Positions 1-10,228 of a stretch of 44,716 nt of DNA are shown here, piece after piece. How positions within the stretch are numbered: the first letter of the stretch is position 1; the number at the start of each line of letters is the position of its first letter. Position numbers and translations under genes: made by a program. Source of the DNA: Verrucomicrobiota bacterium (lineage in GTDB: Bacteria; Verrucomicrobiota; Verrucomicrobiia; Chthoniobacterales; UBA10450); NCBI GenBank assembly GCA_003218475.1, contig QHNR01000035.1, positions 1 to 44,716 of the forward strand, read 5' to 3'. The notes under the pieces are model-generated. The model saw only the letters and a list, made by a program, of their open reading frames with translations, was not told the origin of the DNA and made no database searches.

Positions 1-147
<147 letters not shown>

Positions 148-166
148 TGACGCGACGCGAACCTGT

Positions 167-303
167 TCTGGGGAGCGCAGGCTGCCAGCCTGCAGCATTC
201 GGCAGCTTGCCGAATGCACCTGGGTCGATCTCGCGCTTGATTGCCGATACATGTTCGCGGCAGGCTGCCGCGAACTACAGGCTGGCAGCCTGTGCTCCCC
301 AGA
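167..303. repeat. 137-bp nested-palindrome element, copy 1
   Basis: Termini TCTGGGGAGCGCAGGCTGCCAGCCTG / CAGGCTGGCAGCCTGTGCTCCCCAGA (25/26 inverted match), with internal hairpins GCATTCGGCAGCTTGCCGAATGC and GTTCGCGGCAGGCTGCCGCGAAC. Confidence 0.9.
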
Positions 304-310
304 AAATCAC

Positions 311-1240
311 ATGACCACTCGCTGGACACGCAAAGATCTTCTTGGCCTGCGCGAGTTGTCGGCCGAGGAAATCAATTTTGTTCTCGAGACCGCGGATGCA
401 TTCAAACAGGTCGGTACTCGTGAGATCAAAAAGGTTCCGGCGCTGCGCGGAAAAACGCTCGTCAACTTTTTTGTCGAACCAAGTACGCGGACGCGCACCT
501 CATTCGAGTTGGCTGCTTTCCGATTGAGCGCGGACGTGATCAATATCTCGGCGACCACATCCAGTCTGACCAAAGGCGAAACACTAAAAGACACCGCGCG
601 CAATCTGGAGGCATTGCACGCCGATATTCTCGTGCTGCGCCACAGTTCAGCGGGCGCGCCGCAGTTCCTGGCAAATCGACTCAAAGCAAGCGTAATCAAT
701 GCCGGCGACGGTGCGCATGAACATCCCACGCAGGCCCTCCTCGATCTTTACACGATCCGCGAACATAGAGGAAAAATCGCTGGCCTGCACGTCGCGATCA
801 TTGGCGACATTCTCTTCAGTCGCGTCGCGCGCTCCAACATCTTCGGGCTGCTTAAACTCGGCGCGCGCGTGACGCTGGTTGGGCCGAGCACGCTTGTGCC
901 ACGCGAGTTTGAAAAACTCGGAGTCGAAGTTTCGTACAAAATCGATGACGTGCTGCCGAAAGCCGATGTGGTAAATCTTTTGCGAATTCAGCACGAGCGC
1001 CAGCGCAGAGAATATTTTCCCGGGCTCGGCGAATACATCCGCCTGTTTGGCCTGACGAAAGAACGCGCAAAGCTTTTGAAACCGGATTGCCTGATCATGC
1101 ATCCCGGCCCGATCAACCGTGGGGTCGAGATCGACAGCGAAGTCGCCGATGGTTTGCAAAGCGTGATCCTTGATCAAGTCACCAACGGCCTCGCCGTTCG
1201 TATGGCTGTTCTCTATTTGTGCGGAGGAATCGCAGCGTGA
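311..1240 (+). CDS. pyrB: aspartate carbamoyltransferase catalytic subunit
   Basis: [48 protein letters not shown] motifs; start [13 protein letters not shown] at 311 (ORF open further upstream through the repeat). Confidence 0.95.
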   Translation: MTTRWTRKDLLGLRELSAEEINFVLETADAFKQVGTREIKKVPALRGKTLVNFFVEPSTRTRTSFELAAFRLSADVINISATTSSLTKGETLKDTARNLEALHADILVLRHSSAGAPQFLANRLKASVINAGDGAHEHPTQALLDLYTIREHRGKIAGLHVAIIGDILFSRVARSNIFGLLKLGARVTLVGPSTLVPREFEKLGVEVSYKIDDVLPKADVVNLLRIQHERQRREYFPGLGEYIRLFGLTKERAKLLKPDCLIMHPGPINRGVEIDSEVADGLQSVILDQVTNGLAVRMAVLYLCGGIAA

Positions 1241-1259
1241 CCTGTGTGCTGAGGATTGT

Positions 1260-1396
1260 TCTGGGAAGCGCAGGCTGCCAGCCTGCAGCGTTCGGCAGCT
1301 TGCCGAACGCACCCGGGCGCAATTCAGACTGCGTGGTCAATAAATGTTCGCGGCACGCTGCCGCGAACTACCGGCTAGTAGCCTGTGCTCCCCAGA
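1260..1396. repeat. 137-bp nested-palindrome element, copy 2
   Basis: Same length and architecture as 167-303; hairpin GCGTTCGGCAGCTTGCCGAACGC carries a paired A:T to G:C change relative to copy 1. Confidence 0.9.
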
Positions 1397-1397
1397 C

Positions 1398-2684
1398 ATG
1401 AGCGCGCTCATCATTCGCAACGGCCGGGTGATCGATCCCGCAAACAAGCGGGAGGAAATCGCCGATCTTTACATCGCGAACGGAAGAATCGTCGGCTCCA
1501 AGCACGAAATCCGAGATCCGAAGTCCGAAATTGAACAGATTGACGCAAAAGGATTGATCGTGGCGCCAGGCTTGATCGACATGCATGTGCATCTGCGCGA
1601 GCCGGGGTTCAGCCACAAGGAAACAATCGAATCAGGCGAGCGCGCGGCGGCAGCGGGCGGATTTACAACCGTGGTTTGCATGCCGAATACTTCACCGGCA
1701 GCCGATAGCCCCAGCACGATCGCATGGATTAAGGATCGCGCTGAAGATGTCGCCTGCGTGAACGTTATGCCGACTGGCGCCATTTCGAAAAATCTCGCAG
1801 GCGAAGAATTGGCTCCGATCGGCTCTCTCGCACAAGCGGGCGTTGTAGCGATCACGGATGATGGGCATTGCATTCAAAATCACGAGGTGATGCGGCGCGC
1901 GGTCGAATATGCGCGCATGGTTGGCGTGCCTGTGCTCGATCATTGTCAGGACTACAATTTGGTCGGCAATGGAGTCGTGCATGAGGGTTATTGGAGCACG
2001 CTTCTCGGGTTACCCGGCTGGCCAGCTGCGGGCGAGGAAGCGATAGTCATGCGCAACATCTTGCTTGCTGAACTTTGCGATCATCCGATTCATTGCCAGC
2101 ACCTCACTACAGCCGGAAGTGTGCAATTACTGCGCGAAGCGCGGGCGCGCGGCGTGAAAATAACCGGCGAGGTTTGCCCGCATCACATCGCGCTAACCGA
2201 AGAAGCGATCCAAAATTTTGATACGAACTACAAAGTGAATCCGCCGCTGCGCTCGCAGACGGATGTCGATGCGTTGCTGGAGGGAATCGCTGACGGAACA
2301 CTCTCGATCTTGTGTTCCGATCACGCGCCACATGCCGATTTCGAAAAAGAAGTGGAATTCGATGCCGCGCCCTTTGGAATCATCGGACTGGAGACAGAAC
2401 TCGGATTATTTCTTGATCTGCTCGTCCACAAATACGGCAAGATCGATATCGCCCGACTGATCGAGATGTACACAATTGAGCCGGCAAGGTTGTTAAAGAT
2501 CGGCGCCGGCACATTATCAATTGGCGCGCGCGCCGATGTGACGCTTATTGATCCGGAATTGGAATGGAAAGTCGGGGTCGATGAGTTTGAATCAGCGTCC
2601 CGCAACTGCCCGTTCGACGGCTGGAAACTGAAAGGGCGCGCAGTGCGGACGATCGTAGGCGGAAAAACGGTTTGGAAGTTGTAG
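1398..2684 (+). CDS. pyrC: dihydroorotase
   Basis: DMHVHLREPGFSHKETIESG, CSDHAPH motifs; follows pyrB. Confidence 0.95.
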   Translation: MSALIIRNGRVIDPANKREEIADLYIANGRIVGSKHEIRDPKSEIEQIDAKGLIVAPGLIDMHVHLREPGFSHKETIESGERAAAAGGFTTVVCMPNTSPAADSPSTIAWIKDRAEDVACVNVMPTGAISKNLAGEELAPIGSLAQAGVVAITDDGHCIQNHEVMRRAVEYARMVGVPVLDHCQDYNLVGNGVVHEGYWSTLLGLPGWPAAGEEAIVMRNILLAELCDHPIHCQHLTTAGSVQLLREARARGVKITGEVCPHHIALTEEAIQNFDTNYKVNPPLRSQTDVDALLEGIADGTLSILCSDHAPHADFEKEVEFDAAPFGIIGLETELGLFLDLLVHKYGKIDIARLIEMYTIEPARLLKIGAGTLSIGARADVTLIDPELEWKVGVDEFESASRNCPFDGWKLKGRAVRTIVGGKTVWKL

Positions 2685-2731
2685 CGGCGTTTGTGTCAAA
2701 CGCAGAGGCTTTTGGCGCAAGGCCCTTAGAA

Positions 2732-3181
2732 TTATCCCGCGTATCCGCCGTGGATGTAGTGTTCCAAATGTGCAATCGCTGCGCTCTGGCAGGAAATGAC
2801 GTGCTTCACGAGATCGCCGATTGAGATCACGCCCACAACTTTATCGTTCTCGACCACTGGCAGATGGCGAATGTGTTTGTCGGTCATCAGTCGAAGACAT
2901 TTCTCGACGGGCTCACGGGGATTGGTGACGGTGACATCGCTCGACATGATCTCGGCGACTTTTGTTTCGCGCGATCGCTTGCCGCGCAACATCACTTTGC
3001 GTGTGTAATCGCGTTCCGAAATGATGCCCACCAGCCGTTCCTGATCCATCACCAGCAGTGCGCCGACATTCTTCGCGTCCATCATTTCGACCGCTTTGAG
3101 AACCGTTGCGTCGGGAGAAATTGAGAAAACGTCGTCGCTTTTCTGATTCAAGATCGACCGGATGGTTCCGCTGACGTCCAT
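2732..3181 (-). CDS. tandem CBS-domain protein
   Basis: MDVSGTIRSILNQK...VGALLVMDQERLVGIISERDYTRK...HIRHLPVVENDKVVGVISIGDLVK; two CBS repeats. Confidence 0.88.
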   Translation of the reverse strand: MDVSGTIRSILNQKSDDVFSISPDATVLKAVEMMDAKNVGALLVMDQERLVGIISERDYTRKVMLRGKRSRETKVAEIMSSDVTVTNPREPVEKCLRLMTDKHIRHLPVVENDKVVGVISIGDLVKHVISCQSAAIAHLEHYIHGGYAG

Positions 3182-3240
3182 AACTGAGAATTTCACGATA
3201 GACTCACACCAGCCTGCGATGCAAAACAAATAAACAACGT

Positions 3241-3289
3241 GACGGCTTCCCCTTGGGTCGCCGTAGCCTTGGCGAACGCGGCAGCCGTC
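3241..3289. repeat. dispersed repeat core (TCGCCGTAGCCTTGGCGAA) inside stem GACGGCT...AGCCGTC
   Basis: Core resembles those at 15507-15530 and 23464-23490; arms are inverted. Confidence 0.55.
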
Positions 3290-3293
3290 ATAC

Positions 3294-3890
3294 TTAAACC
3301 GACGGCTGCCCAAGCCGTCGCTCCTTGTCGGCATAGCTCCGCGGAACGAGTTTCGGCGGACGTTTTCCATTAACAATCGCGCCCGCAATCGCGACGTACG
3401 AAAGCTCTTGTCGATCCGTTGCACAACGCAACATCAATCCGCCACGGCTCATGTCGCCACGTCCAATGAACTCCGACGGGAATCGCAGCCGGTCACGAAA
3501 AATTGTCATTAAAACATCCACATACTTGCCCGTGGCAATGCTGCCGAGAAGAATGACCTCGCTCTCGACTGGCAGCCTTCGTGCCAGAAGTTGTGCATCG
3601 CGTTCAATCGGTAGTCGATAACGCGAATCGTCCTCGTGAATGTCGACCGTGGCGAACTCACGCAGGTCGTCGAGATGAATTCTCTTTTTTGCATCGACAA
3701 GCCCGCGCGTCGGCGTAATGACAAAGACACCGGGAGTTCCGCGCGCCGGCCGCGCAAATGCGGTCGCATACGCAATCTTTCCACGAAAGTAGAGGCCGCT
3801 CAGAAACGTGAACACTTCCGCGATTGGCGCGCCCTTTTTCCCGCGCAGTTTCCACGCGAGTTCGAATTGCGCCCGATCGCTCAGAATCAT
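3294..3890 (-). CDS. conserved hypothetical protein
   Basis: Long ORF with coherent composition (MILSDRAQFELAWKLRGKKGAP...); the 3968 start is the alternative. Confidence 0.6.
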   Translation of the reverse strand: MILSDRAQFELAWKLRGKKGAPIAEVFTFLSGLYFRGKIAYATAFARPARGTPGVFVITPTRGLVDAKKRIHLDDLREFATVDIHEDDSRYRLPIERDAQLLARRLPVESEVILLGSIATGKYVDVLMTIFRDRLRFPSEFIGRGDMSRGGLMLRCATDRQELSYVAIAGAIVNGKRPPKLVPRSYADKERRLGQPSV

Positions 3891-4044
3891 TCGCGCTCGT
3901 TGACCTCCGGCGTAAGCGGGTGAGAGAAGAAAGATGCGACAGCAGGCCTTGTTTCCCATCCGTTTCAATTTTCAACGGCACCAGGGGTTGCCGCAAGCCG
4001 CGCCCCCCGCTTGCTTTTTAAGTCGCCTGACAAAATAATGCGAC

Positions 4045-5001
4045 GTGCGTTTGGCTTGGCCGTTCAAAACTCGCATCGACGACGATCGCAATGGAGAAGA
4101 GCATCACTGTTGCATCGGTGATGCACGCCCAGACTTCTTGTGCGTGGGCGCGCAGAAAGCTGGAACCTCGTGGCTGTATCGACAACTCGAGCCACATCCC
4201 GATTTCTGGATGCCCCCGGTAAAGGAACTGCATTACCTGGATACTTTGAACAGCACGAGGCGATTCCATCCTCCGCGCTCCAAAGATGAATGCGATTATT
4301 GTTTTCTGGAGAGCATGAAGAACCTGAGTGCCCAGTCGTACATTGACCTGCAGAATTACGGCGAGTTGTTCCGACACAAGGGAGCGCTTCTGTCAGGTGA
4401 CATTTCGCCAGCCTATTCGACATTGAGCGATGAAGTGATTGAGCGAGTCGTCGATTACTTCCCTAATTTGAAAGTGATCTTTCTGGCTCGCGACCCTGTC
4501 GAGAGAGCCTGGTCGCAGTTGTCCATGGGCGTGCGGCTCGGAATGATCAGCCGGTTTGACGCGACGGATGCCGAGGAAGTGATTCGGAATTTGCTAAACC
4601 CAGGCGTGTTGGTCCGTTCGCATCCCAGTAAAACCGTCGCGCGATGGAAGCGCTATGTTCGTCCGGAACTCTTTCGCGTTTATTTCTTCGATGATCTGAA
4701 ACAAAATCCCGCACAGCTGCGACGTTCGATTCTCCTTTTTTTAGGCGGCGATCCGAACAAGCCAAGCGGTAAGTTGAAGCCGGATGACAACAGGGATGCC
4801 ATCAGGGAGAAGCTTCGGCTCACCGCCAAAGTGCGCGCCCGTATCGCTCAATTTTTTGAACAGGAACTGAAGGCCTGCGCAGCAGAACTGGGCGGACCGG
4901 CCAAACGTTGGCCAGCCCGATACGGCTTTTCAGTAGTCATCTTTCTCGCGCAACTAGTAGACGACTTCGATATCCTTTTCTGGTGCGATTGGATCGCCTG
5001 A
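4045..5001 (+). CDS. sulfotransferase family protein (copy A)
   Basis: PAPS-binding-like PDFLCVGAQKAGTSWLYRQL and VIFLARDPVERAWSQ; GTG start aligns with ATG of the downstream paralog. Confidence 0.88.
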   Translation: MRLAWPFKTRIDDDRNGEEHHCCIGDARPDFLCVGAQKAGTSWLYRQLEPHPDFWMPPVKELHYLDTLNSTRRFHPPRSKDECDYCFLESMKNLSAQSYIDLQNYGELFRHKGALLSGDISPAYSTLSDEVIERVVDYFPNLKVIFLARDPVERAWSQLSMGVRLGMISRFDATDAEEVIRNLLNPGVLVRSHPSKTVARWKRYVRPELFRVYFFDDLKQNPAQLRRSILLFLGGDPNKPSGKLKPDDNRDAIREKLRLTAKVRARIAQFFEQELKACAAELGGPAKRWPARYGFSVVIFLAQLVDDFDILFWCDWIA

Positions 5002-5097
5002 CGTCGGCAAATAAAAGCCGGTCTATTGCTCCTTCAAATAAGGAGTAGGCTTTGCTCGTTCTTGCCTTTTTGATTCTAAGAGGAACATAATGCAGAC

Positions 5098-6054
5098 ATG
5101 AGATGGACCTGGCGATTCAAAGCTCGCACCGGGGCCAACGGTCATAGGGAAGCGAACGGATCTGTTAATGGCGATGCACGGCCCGATTTTTTGTGTGTGG
5201 GAGCCCACAAAGGCGGCACGACCTGGCTTTATCAGCAGCTCGACTCCCATCCGGATTTCTGGATGCCTCCGGTAAAGGAACTGCATTATTTTGATCAATT
5301 AAGTAGGGTTCACCGCACATCTCGTCCGCGCTGCAGAGATGACCGCGATCTTGGCTTTTTGGAGAGCCTAAAGAGCCTCAGTGCCAAGCCGTATATAGAC
5401 CTCGAGCATTATGCCCAACTGTTCGAACCCAAGGCATCGCTCCTTTCGGGTGATATTTCGCCAAACTATTCGACGTTGAGTAATGAAGTCATTCGGCGAG
5501 TCGTCGGATATTTCCCGAACTTAAAGGTGATCTTTCTGGCCCGCGATCCGGTTGAGCGCGTGTGGTCGCACTTGTCCATGGAAGTGCGTTATCGCCAAAT
5601 TGAGCCGTTCGACGCGACCGATATCGACCAAGTCAATCGGAATTTGCTCCGTCGAGGGATGCTGTTGCGCTCGTACCCGAGCGCAATTGTCGCGCGCTGG
5701 AAATGCAATGTTCATCCAGACAGGTTTCGTATTTATTTCTTTGACGATCTAAAAAGAAATCCCACTGAACTGCGGTGCTCCATCCTCCGTTTTTTGGGTG
5801 CCGATCCAGACAAGCCAAGCCGCCGGGTGACGACGGATTACAACAGTTGGGCCGGGATGGAAAAGCTACCTCTTACAGATAAAGTGCGATTGCATCTGGC
5901 TCAGTTCTTCAAGAAAGAGCTCAAGACCTGCGCGGCGCGACTGGGCGGGCCAGCCAGAGATTGGCCGGCTCGATATGGCTTTTCAGTACTCTTTTTTCTC
6001 TGGGAGTTGGCAGACGATATCGATCTCTTTGTGTGGTGCGACTGGATTGCCTAG
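5098..6054 (+). CDS. sulfotransferase family protein (copy B, tandem paralog)
   Basis: PDFLCVGAHKGGTTWLYQQL...VIFLARDPVERVWSHLS; also 318 codons. Confidence 0.9.
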   Translation: MRWTWRFKARTGANGHREANGSVNGDARPDFLCVGAHKGGTTWLYQQLDSHPDFWMPPVKELHYFDQLSRVHRTSRPRCRDDRDLGFLESLKSLSAKPYIDLEHYAQLFEPKASLLSGDISPNYSTLSNEVIRRVVGYFPNLKVIFLARDPVERVWSHLSMEVRYRQIEPFDATDIDQVNRNLLRRGMLLRSYPSAIVARWKCNVHPDRFRIYFFDDLKRNPTELRCSILRFLGADPDKPSRRVTTDYNSWAGMEKLPLTDKVRLHLAQFFKKELKTCAARLGGPARDWPARYGFSVLFFLWELADDIDLFVWCDWIA

Positions 6055-6065
6055 GCGATGCGCAA

Positions 6066-6455
6066 TCAGCCGCGCTCAGCGACCGCTGCTACAGCCTTTG
6101 CCCGCGCTCGATTCGCCTGAAGTTCTGCCAGGTGTTTTTCCGACCAGCGGCAAAGCGTGCGCAACGGCTCAATCAAGGTCCGACCCAATGTGGTCAGTGA
6201 GTATTCTACTTTCGGCGGCACGACTGGATGAACGGTGCGTTGCACCAGGCCGTCGCGCTCGAGGCTCCGCAAGGTTTGGGTAAGCATCTTCTGGGAAATA
6301 CCTCCGATTTCTCGCTGCAGCGTCGCGTAACGCATCGTCCCGCGCGCGAGAATCTGGATGATGAGAGCGGTCCATTTATCCGCGATTCTGTCGAGTACGA
6401 GCCGGGAGGGGCACTGCGCGTCCATCACGGACGGGGGAGAAGAGGGCTTTGGCAT
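6066..6455 (-). CDS. HxlR-family winged-helix transcriptional regulator
   Basis: CPSRLVLDRIADKWTALIIQILARGTMRYATLQREIGGISQKMLTQTLRSLERDGLVQRTVHP. Confidence 0.92.
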   Translation of the reverse strand: MPKPSSPPSVMDAQCPSRLVLDRIADKWTALIIQILARGTMRYATLQREIGGISQKMLTQTLRSLERDGLVQRTVHPVVPPKVEYSLTTLGRTLIEPLRTLCRWSEKHLAELQANRARAKAVAAVAERG

Positions 6456-6572
6456 GCCTCTTTCTAATCTGCGCCTTTCTCACGTTCAAGCAGAGAGTAA
6501 CATTCGAAAAGATATGTATAGGCGGTAGCTACATGTAGTTGACTGCCGGTTTGGTTGCTCGAAATTTGATTC

Positions 6573-7640
6573 ATGACAATTGCATCTCTTTCAAATGAAA
6601 ACGCTGTGCCGATGGATTCTCTCCTCAACGAGGTTGACTCCGGAGCTGGCGCAAAGTCGATGGGCGACGCCGAAGCGGCCACCGCGGCACTAGACGATTC
6701 CGCCTTGCTCGATGCGTATTCACGCACAGTGGTGAGTGCAGTCGCGCGGGTCGCGCCTGCCGTTGTGAACATCGACGTGAAACAACGCGTGAACGTCCGC
6801 CGCGGAGCAGGTGCAATCAGTGGAAACGGCTCAGGTTTCATCATCACACCTGATGGATTCATCCTGACGAACAGCCACGTCGTTCACGCAGCGAACTCTA
6901 TCACTGTGAACCTACCGGACGGACGCGAATATCCGGCGCAATTGACTGGTGACGACCCGGACACGGATGTCGCGGTCATTCGCATCGATGCGCCGCGGCT
7001 CACGCATGTGCGTCTGGCCGACTCCGAGAATTTGCGCGTCGGCCAATTGGTAATCGCCATCGGAAATCCGCTCGGCTTTCAAGCAAGCGTGACTGCGGGC
7101 GTCATCAGTGCGCTCGGCCGCTCGATGCATGCTCAGTCGGGGCGTTTGATCGATAATATTATCCAAACCGACGCCGCTCTGAACCCCGGGAACTCCGGCG
7201 GACCACTGGTGAATTCAGCCGGAGAAGTGTTGGGTGTTAACACAGCGATGATCCGACCGGCACAGGGCATCTGCTTCGCCATCGCCAGTAACACAGCAAA
7301 GCTGGTCGCTGGATGGCTGATCCGCGATGGGCGAATCCGGCGTGGATATATCGGCGTTGCCGGTCAGAATGTGCCGATTCATCGGCGGATCGTGCGATTT
7401 TACGGGTTACCTCTCGATACGGGAGTGCTCGTGGTTTCTGTTGAGAAGGAGAGTCCCGCCAAGCGCGCTCAATTGCGCGAGGGCGATTTGATTGTTGCGT
7501 TCAATAGTCAGCCCGTCGGGAGCGTGCATGACTTGCATAAAGTTTTGGTTGGAGAACAAATCGGTGTCAGCGCCAGTCTTACAGTCATTCGCCACACCGA
7601 GAAATTGGAGTTGCCAATCCTGCCAGCCGAATCGCGCTGA
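6573..7640 (+). CDS. trypsin-like serine protease with PDZ domain (HtrA/DegP-like)
   Basis: Catalytic-type blocks LTNSHVVHA, DTDVAVIRID, LNPGNSGGPLVNSAGEVLGVNTA; C-terminal PDZ-like segment. Confidence 0.92.
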   Translation: MTIASLSNENAVPMDSLLNEVDSGAGAKSMGDAEAATAALDDSALLDAYSRTVVSAVARVAPAVVNIDVKQRVNVRRGAGAISGNGSGFIITPDGFILTNSHVVHAANSITVNLPDGREYPAQLTGDDPDTDVAVIRIDAPRLTHVRLADSENLRVGQLVIAIGNPLGFQASVTAGVISALGRSMHAQSGRLIDNIIQTDAALNPGNSGGPLVNSAGEVLGVNTAMIRPAQGICFAIASNTAKLVAGWLIRDGRIRRGYIGVAGQNVPIHRRIVRFYGLPLDTGVLVVSVEKESPAKRAQLREGDLIVAFNSQPVGSVHDLHKVLVGEQIGVSASLTVIRHTEKLELPILPAESR

Positions 7641-7738
7641 TTGGGCGTCGATTGTAGTGGCAGGAGTGTCGCCTGCGATTTCGAATGCTTTGCAGCCGAC
7701 GCGGCTGCCTCTACAGTGCCGCTGCGATTGCTCCTTTG

Positions 7739-9025
7739 ATGAAAATTTTAGTGATTGGCAGCGGCGGCCGCGAACACGCCCTTGCATGGAAACTGCGGCA
7801 ATCTCCACATGCTGAGCGTATTTTTTGCGCACCGGGAAACGCGGGCACTGCCGAGATTGGCGAGAATGTCGCGATTCCCGCGAGTGATTTGGAAGCGCTC
7901 GTTGGCTTCGCGAAGGAAAATTGTGTCGATCTAACGCTGGTCGGCCCGGACGATCCGCTTGCCGCGGGAATCGTCGATCTGTTTGCGGCTGAAAAATTGC
8001 GTGCGTTTGGTCCGACGAAATTGGCGGCCCGTATCGAGGCGTCGAAAGTTTTCGCAAAAGAACTGATGCGCGCACAGAAGATTCCCACAGCGGAAGCGAG
8101 CATATTTTCTGAGAGCAGCGAAGCGCTTCGATACTGTGAGCGAGCGAAATTTCCAGTAGTGATCAAAGCGGACGGGCTGGCGCTCGGCAAAGGGGTAATC
8201 GTTGCGGCTGATGCTGCCACAGCACGATCGGCTATCGATGAGATGATGAATCAACGTCGTTTCGGGGACGCAGGCCGGCGCATCGTGATCGAGGAACTTT
8301 TACGCGGCACAGAATGCTCGTTGCATGCGCTGGTAGACGGAAACAATTATCTTCTGCTGGAATCGGCGCGCGATCACAAGCGCGCGTTGGATGGCGATCA
8401 GGGCCCAAACACGGGCGGGATGGGCGCTTTCAGTCCGGCCAATAACTGGAACGGCAAATTGCAAGCTCAGTTCGAAACGGAAATCATGCGGCCGCTGCTG
8501 CACGGTCTCCTGCAAGAGGGAACCAAGTTTCGCGGCCTCCTTTATCCCGGCTTAATGATCACCAGCGAAGGCCCGCGTGTGTTGGAGTTTAACTGTCGTT
8601 TCGGTGATCCGGAGACGCAGGCGCTTTTACCACGTATGAAATCGGATCTGTTGCCGCTCTTGGAATCGACAATTGATGGAAAGATCAACACATGCGCAGT
8701 TGAATGGGATACGCGGGCTGCAGTCACGGTCGTGCTGGCGTCGGCCGGTTATCCTGGCAAATACGAAACCGGGAAACCGATCTCAGGTCTCAACGACGCA
8801 GCAAAACAAGACGTTCAGATTTTCCACGCCGGAACGAAATGCGCGAACGGCAAAATCAGGACTGCGGGTGGCCGGGTTCTCGCAGTTACTGCGCTTGGGT
8901 CAACCATCAAAGAGGCGCGGGAACGCGCATACGAAGCCGTTTCAGGCATTCAGTTCGAAAACTGTCAGTACAGGCGCGACATTGCTCTGAATGCTGTTGC
9001 GGCTAACATCGAGAAATCATCGTGA
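7739..9025 (+). CDS. purD: phosphoribosylamine--glycine ligase
   Basis: MKILVIGSGGREHALAWKL, VIKADGLALGKGVIVA, DHKRALDGDQGPNTGGMGAFSP. Confidence 0.96.
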   Translation: MKILVIGSGGREHALAWKLRQSPHAERIFCAPGNAGTAEIGENVAIPASDLEALVGFAKENCVDLTLVGPDDPLAAGIVDLFAAEKLRAFGPTKLAARIEASKVFAKELMRAQKIPTAEASIFSESSEALRYCERAKFPVVIKADGLALGKGVIVAADAATARSAIDEMMNQRRFGDAGRRIVIEELLRGTECSLHALVDGNNYLLLESARDHKRALDGDQGPNTGGMGAFSPANNWNGKLQAQFETEIMRPLLHGLLQEGTKFRGLLYPGLMITSEGPRVLEFNCRFGDPETQALLPRMKSDLLPLLESTIDGKINTCAVEWDTRAAVTVVLASAGYPGKYETGKPISGLNDAAKQDVQIFHAGTKCANGKIRTAGGRVLAVTALGSTIKEARERAYEAVSGIQFENCQYRRDIALNAVAANIEKSS

Positions 9026-10140
9026 TCTCTCGATCTTTGCAGGCCACGTTTGCCATCTTCATCTTCGCTGCGAATCTCGCCGCGCAAACGCCATCCGGTG
9101 CGGCACTGCAGAGCCCGTCGAAATCGCCTGGTATGCCAGCAGCTTCGCCGTGGATCGCTCCCACTACAGAAGATCTGGTCAATTCGTTAGGCCCGGCCGA
9201 TCTACAGGCGGTCATTACGCTGCTGAAAAGCAATTTCGCAAATCCGGACGCCACCACTGACACGGAGTTGAGTCGGGCAACTGTTGAGGGCCTAATGGCG
9301 CGGCTGCAGCGAGGTGTGATGCTTTTGCCGAGCAAAGAGAACGCCGCGGCCGTCCCGCCAAGCGCTTTTTACAGCGAGATTATCGCAGGGCACATCGCAT
9401 ACGTGCGTCTCGGGTCATTCAATAGCGCCAACCTTCAGGCCCTGGACAAGAGTCTCAGCACTCTCGCGCCGAAAAAGGTGAACGCCGTGATTGTCGATCT
9501 TCGATCCAGCGGGACGGCAAATGATTTGGCGTTTGCCGCGGAATTTGCAAAGCGGTTTTGTCCCAGAGGTAAAACCATATTTACCTTGCGCAAAGCCCCG
9601 GGACGCCAGGATCGCGTATTTAGTTCTGATCGTGATCCGGCATTTCGGGGCCTGGTCATGGTGCTTGCCGATGGCGACACCGCTGGCGCAGCAGAAGCCA
9701 TCGCCGCTGCGCTGCGGTTTCACGACAAGGCTCTGGTTATCGGACAACCGACAGCCGGTCGCGCGGCCGAATACTCGGACTTATCATTGCCGAGTGGCAA
9801 GATTCTGCGTCTTGCCGTCGCTGAAATGATTTCGCCGGAGGGCCGCTCATTATTTACGGAGGGAGTCAAGCCAGATTTGCCCATCGATATGTCGCTAGCA
9901 GACAAGCGACAGATTTTTCAATCAAGCAGCGAAAAAGGAATGGGCCCGTTTGTTTACGAAGCGGGTCGGCCGCATATGAATGAAGCGGCGCTGTTGGCCG
10001 GAACTAATCCTGAGGTCGAAGCAGCAGAAGCAGCGCAGCAGCGCCGCGGCCGCGTCCCGGAAAAGCAGCCACCGCACGATCCAGTCTTGCAACGGGCGCT
10101 GGATGTGATCACCTCGCTCGAGGTTTATCAAAGCCGATAG
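9022..10140 (+). CDS. secreted S41-like (C-terminal processing peptidase-type) protein
   Basis: N-terminal signal-like MISRSLQATFAIFIFAANLAAQ; IAGHIAYVRLGSFN, VIVDLRSSG, LVMVLADGDTAGAAEAIAAAL; GTGA overlap with purD stop. Confidence 0.72.
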   Translation: MISRSLQATFAIFIFAANLAAQTPSGAALQSPSKSPGMPAASPWIAPTTEDLVNSLGPADLQAVITLLKSNFANPDATTDTELSRATVEGLMARLQRGVMLLPSKENAAAVPPSAFYSEIIAGHIAYVRLGSFNSANLQALDKSLSTLAPKKVNAVIVDLRSSGTANDLAFAAEFAKRFCPRGKTIFTLRKAPGRQDRVFSSDRDPAFRGLVMVLADGDTAGAAEAIAAALRFHDKALVIGQPTAGRAAEYSDLSLPSGKILRLAVAEMISPEGRSLFTEGVKPDLPIDMSLADKRQIFQSSSEKGMGPFVYEAGRPHMNEAALLAGTNPEVEAAEAAQQRRGRVPEKQPPHDPVLQRALDVITSLEVYQSR

Positions 10141-10228
10141 ATAAGGTGGAACCGCCTTCGTTTTCGACTTTGGATTAGCTTATCTGTTATTCCGAAGCCT
10201 TGTCGTCCGTGAGCGGATTGTAGTATTC

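Noticed and set aside
647-1312. 221-aa minus-strand ORF antisense to pyrB
   Set aside because: Overlaps a clear pyrB on the other strand; no recognizable motif; long shadow ORFs are expected at this GC content.
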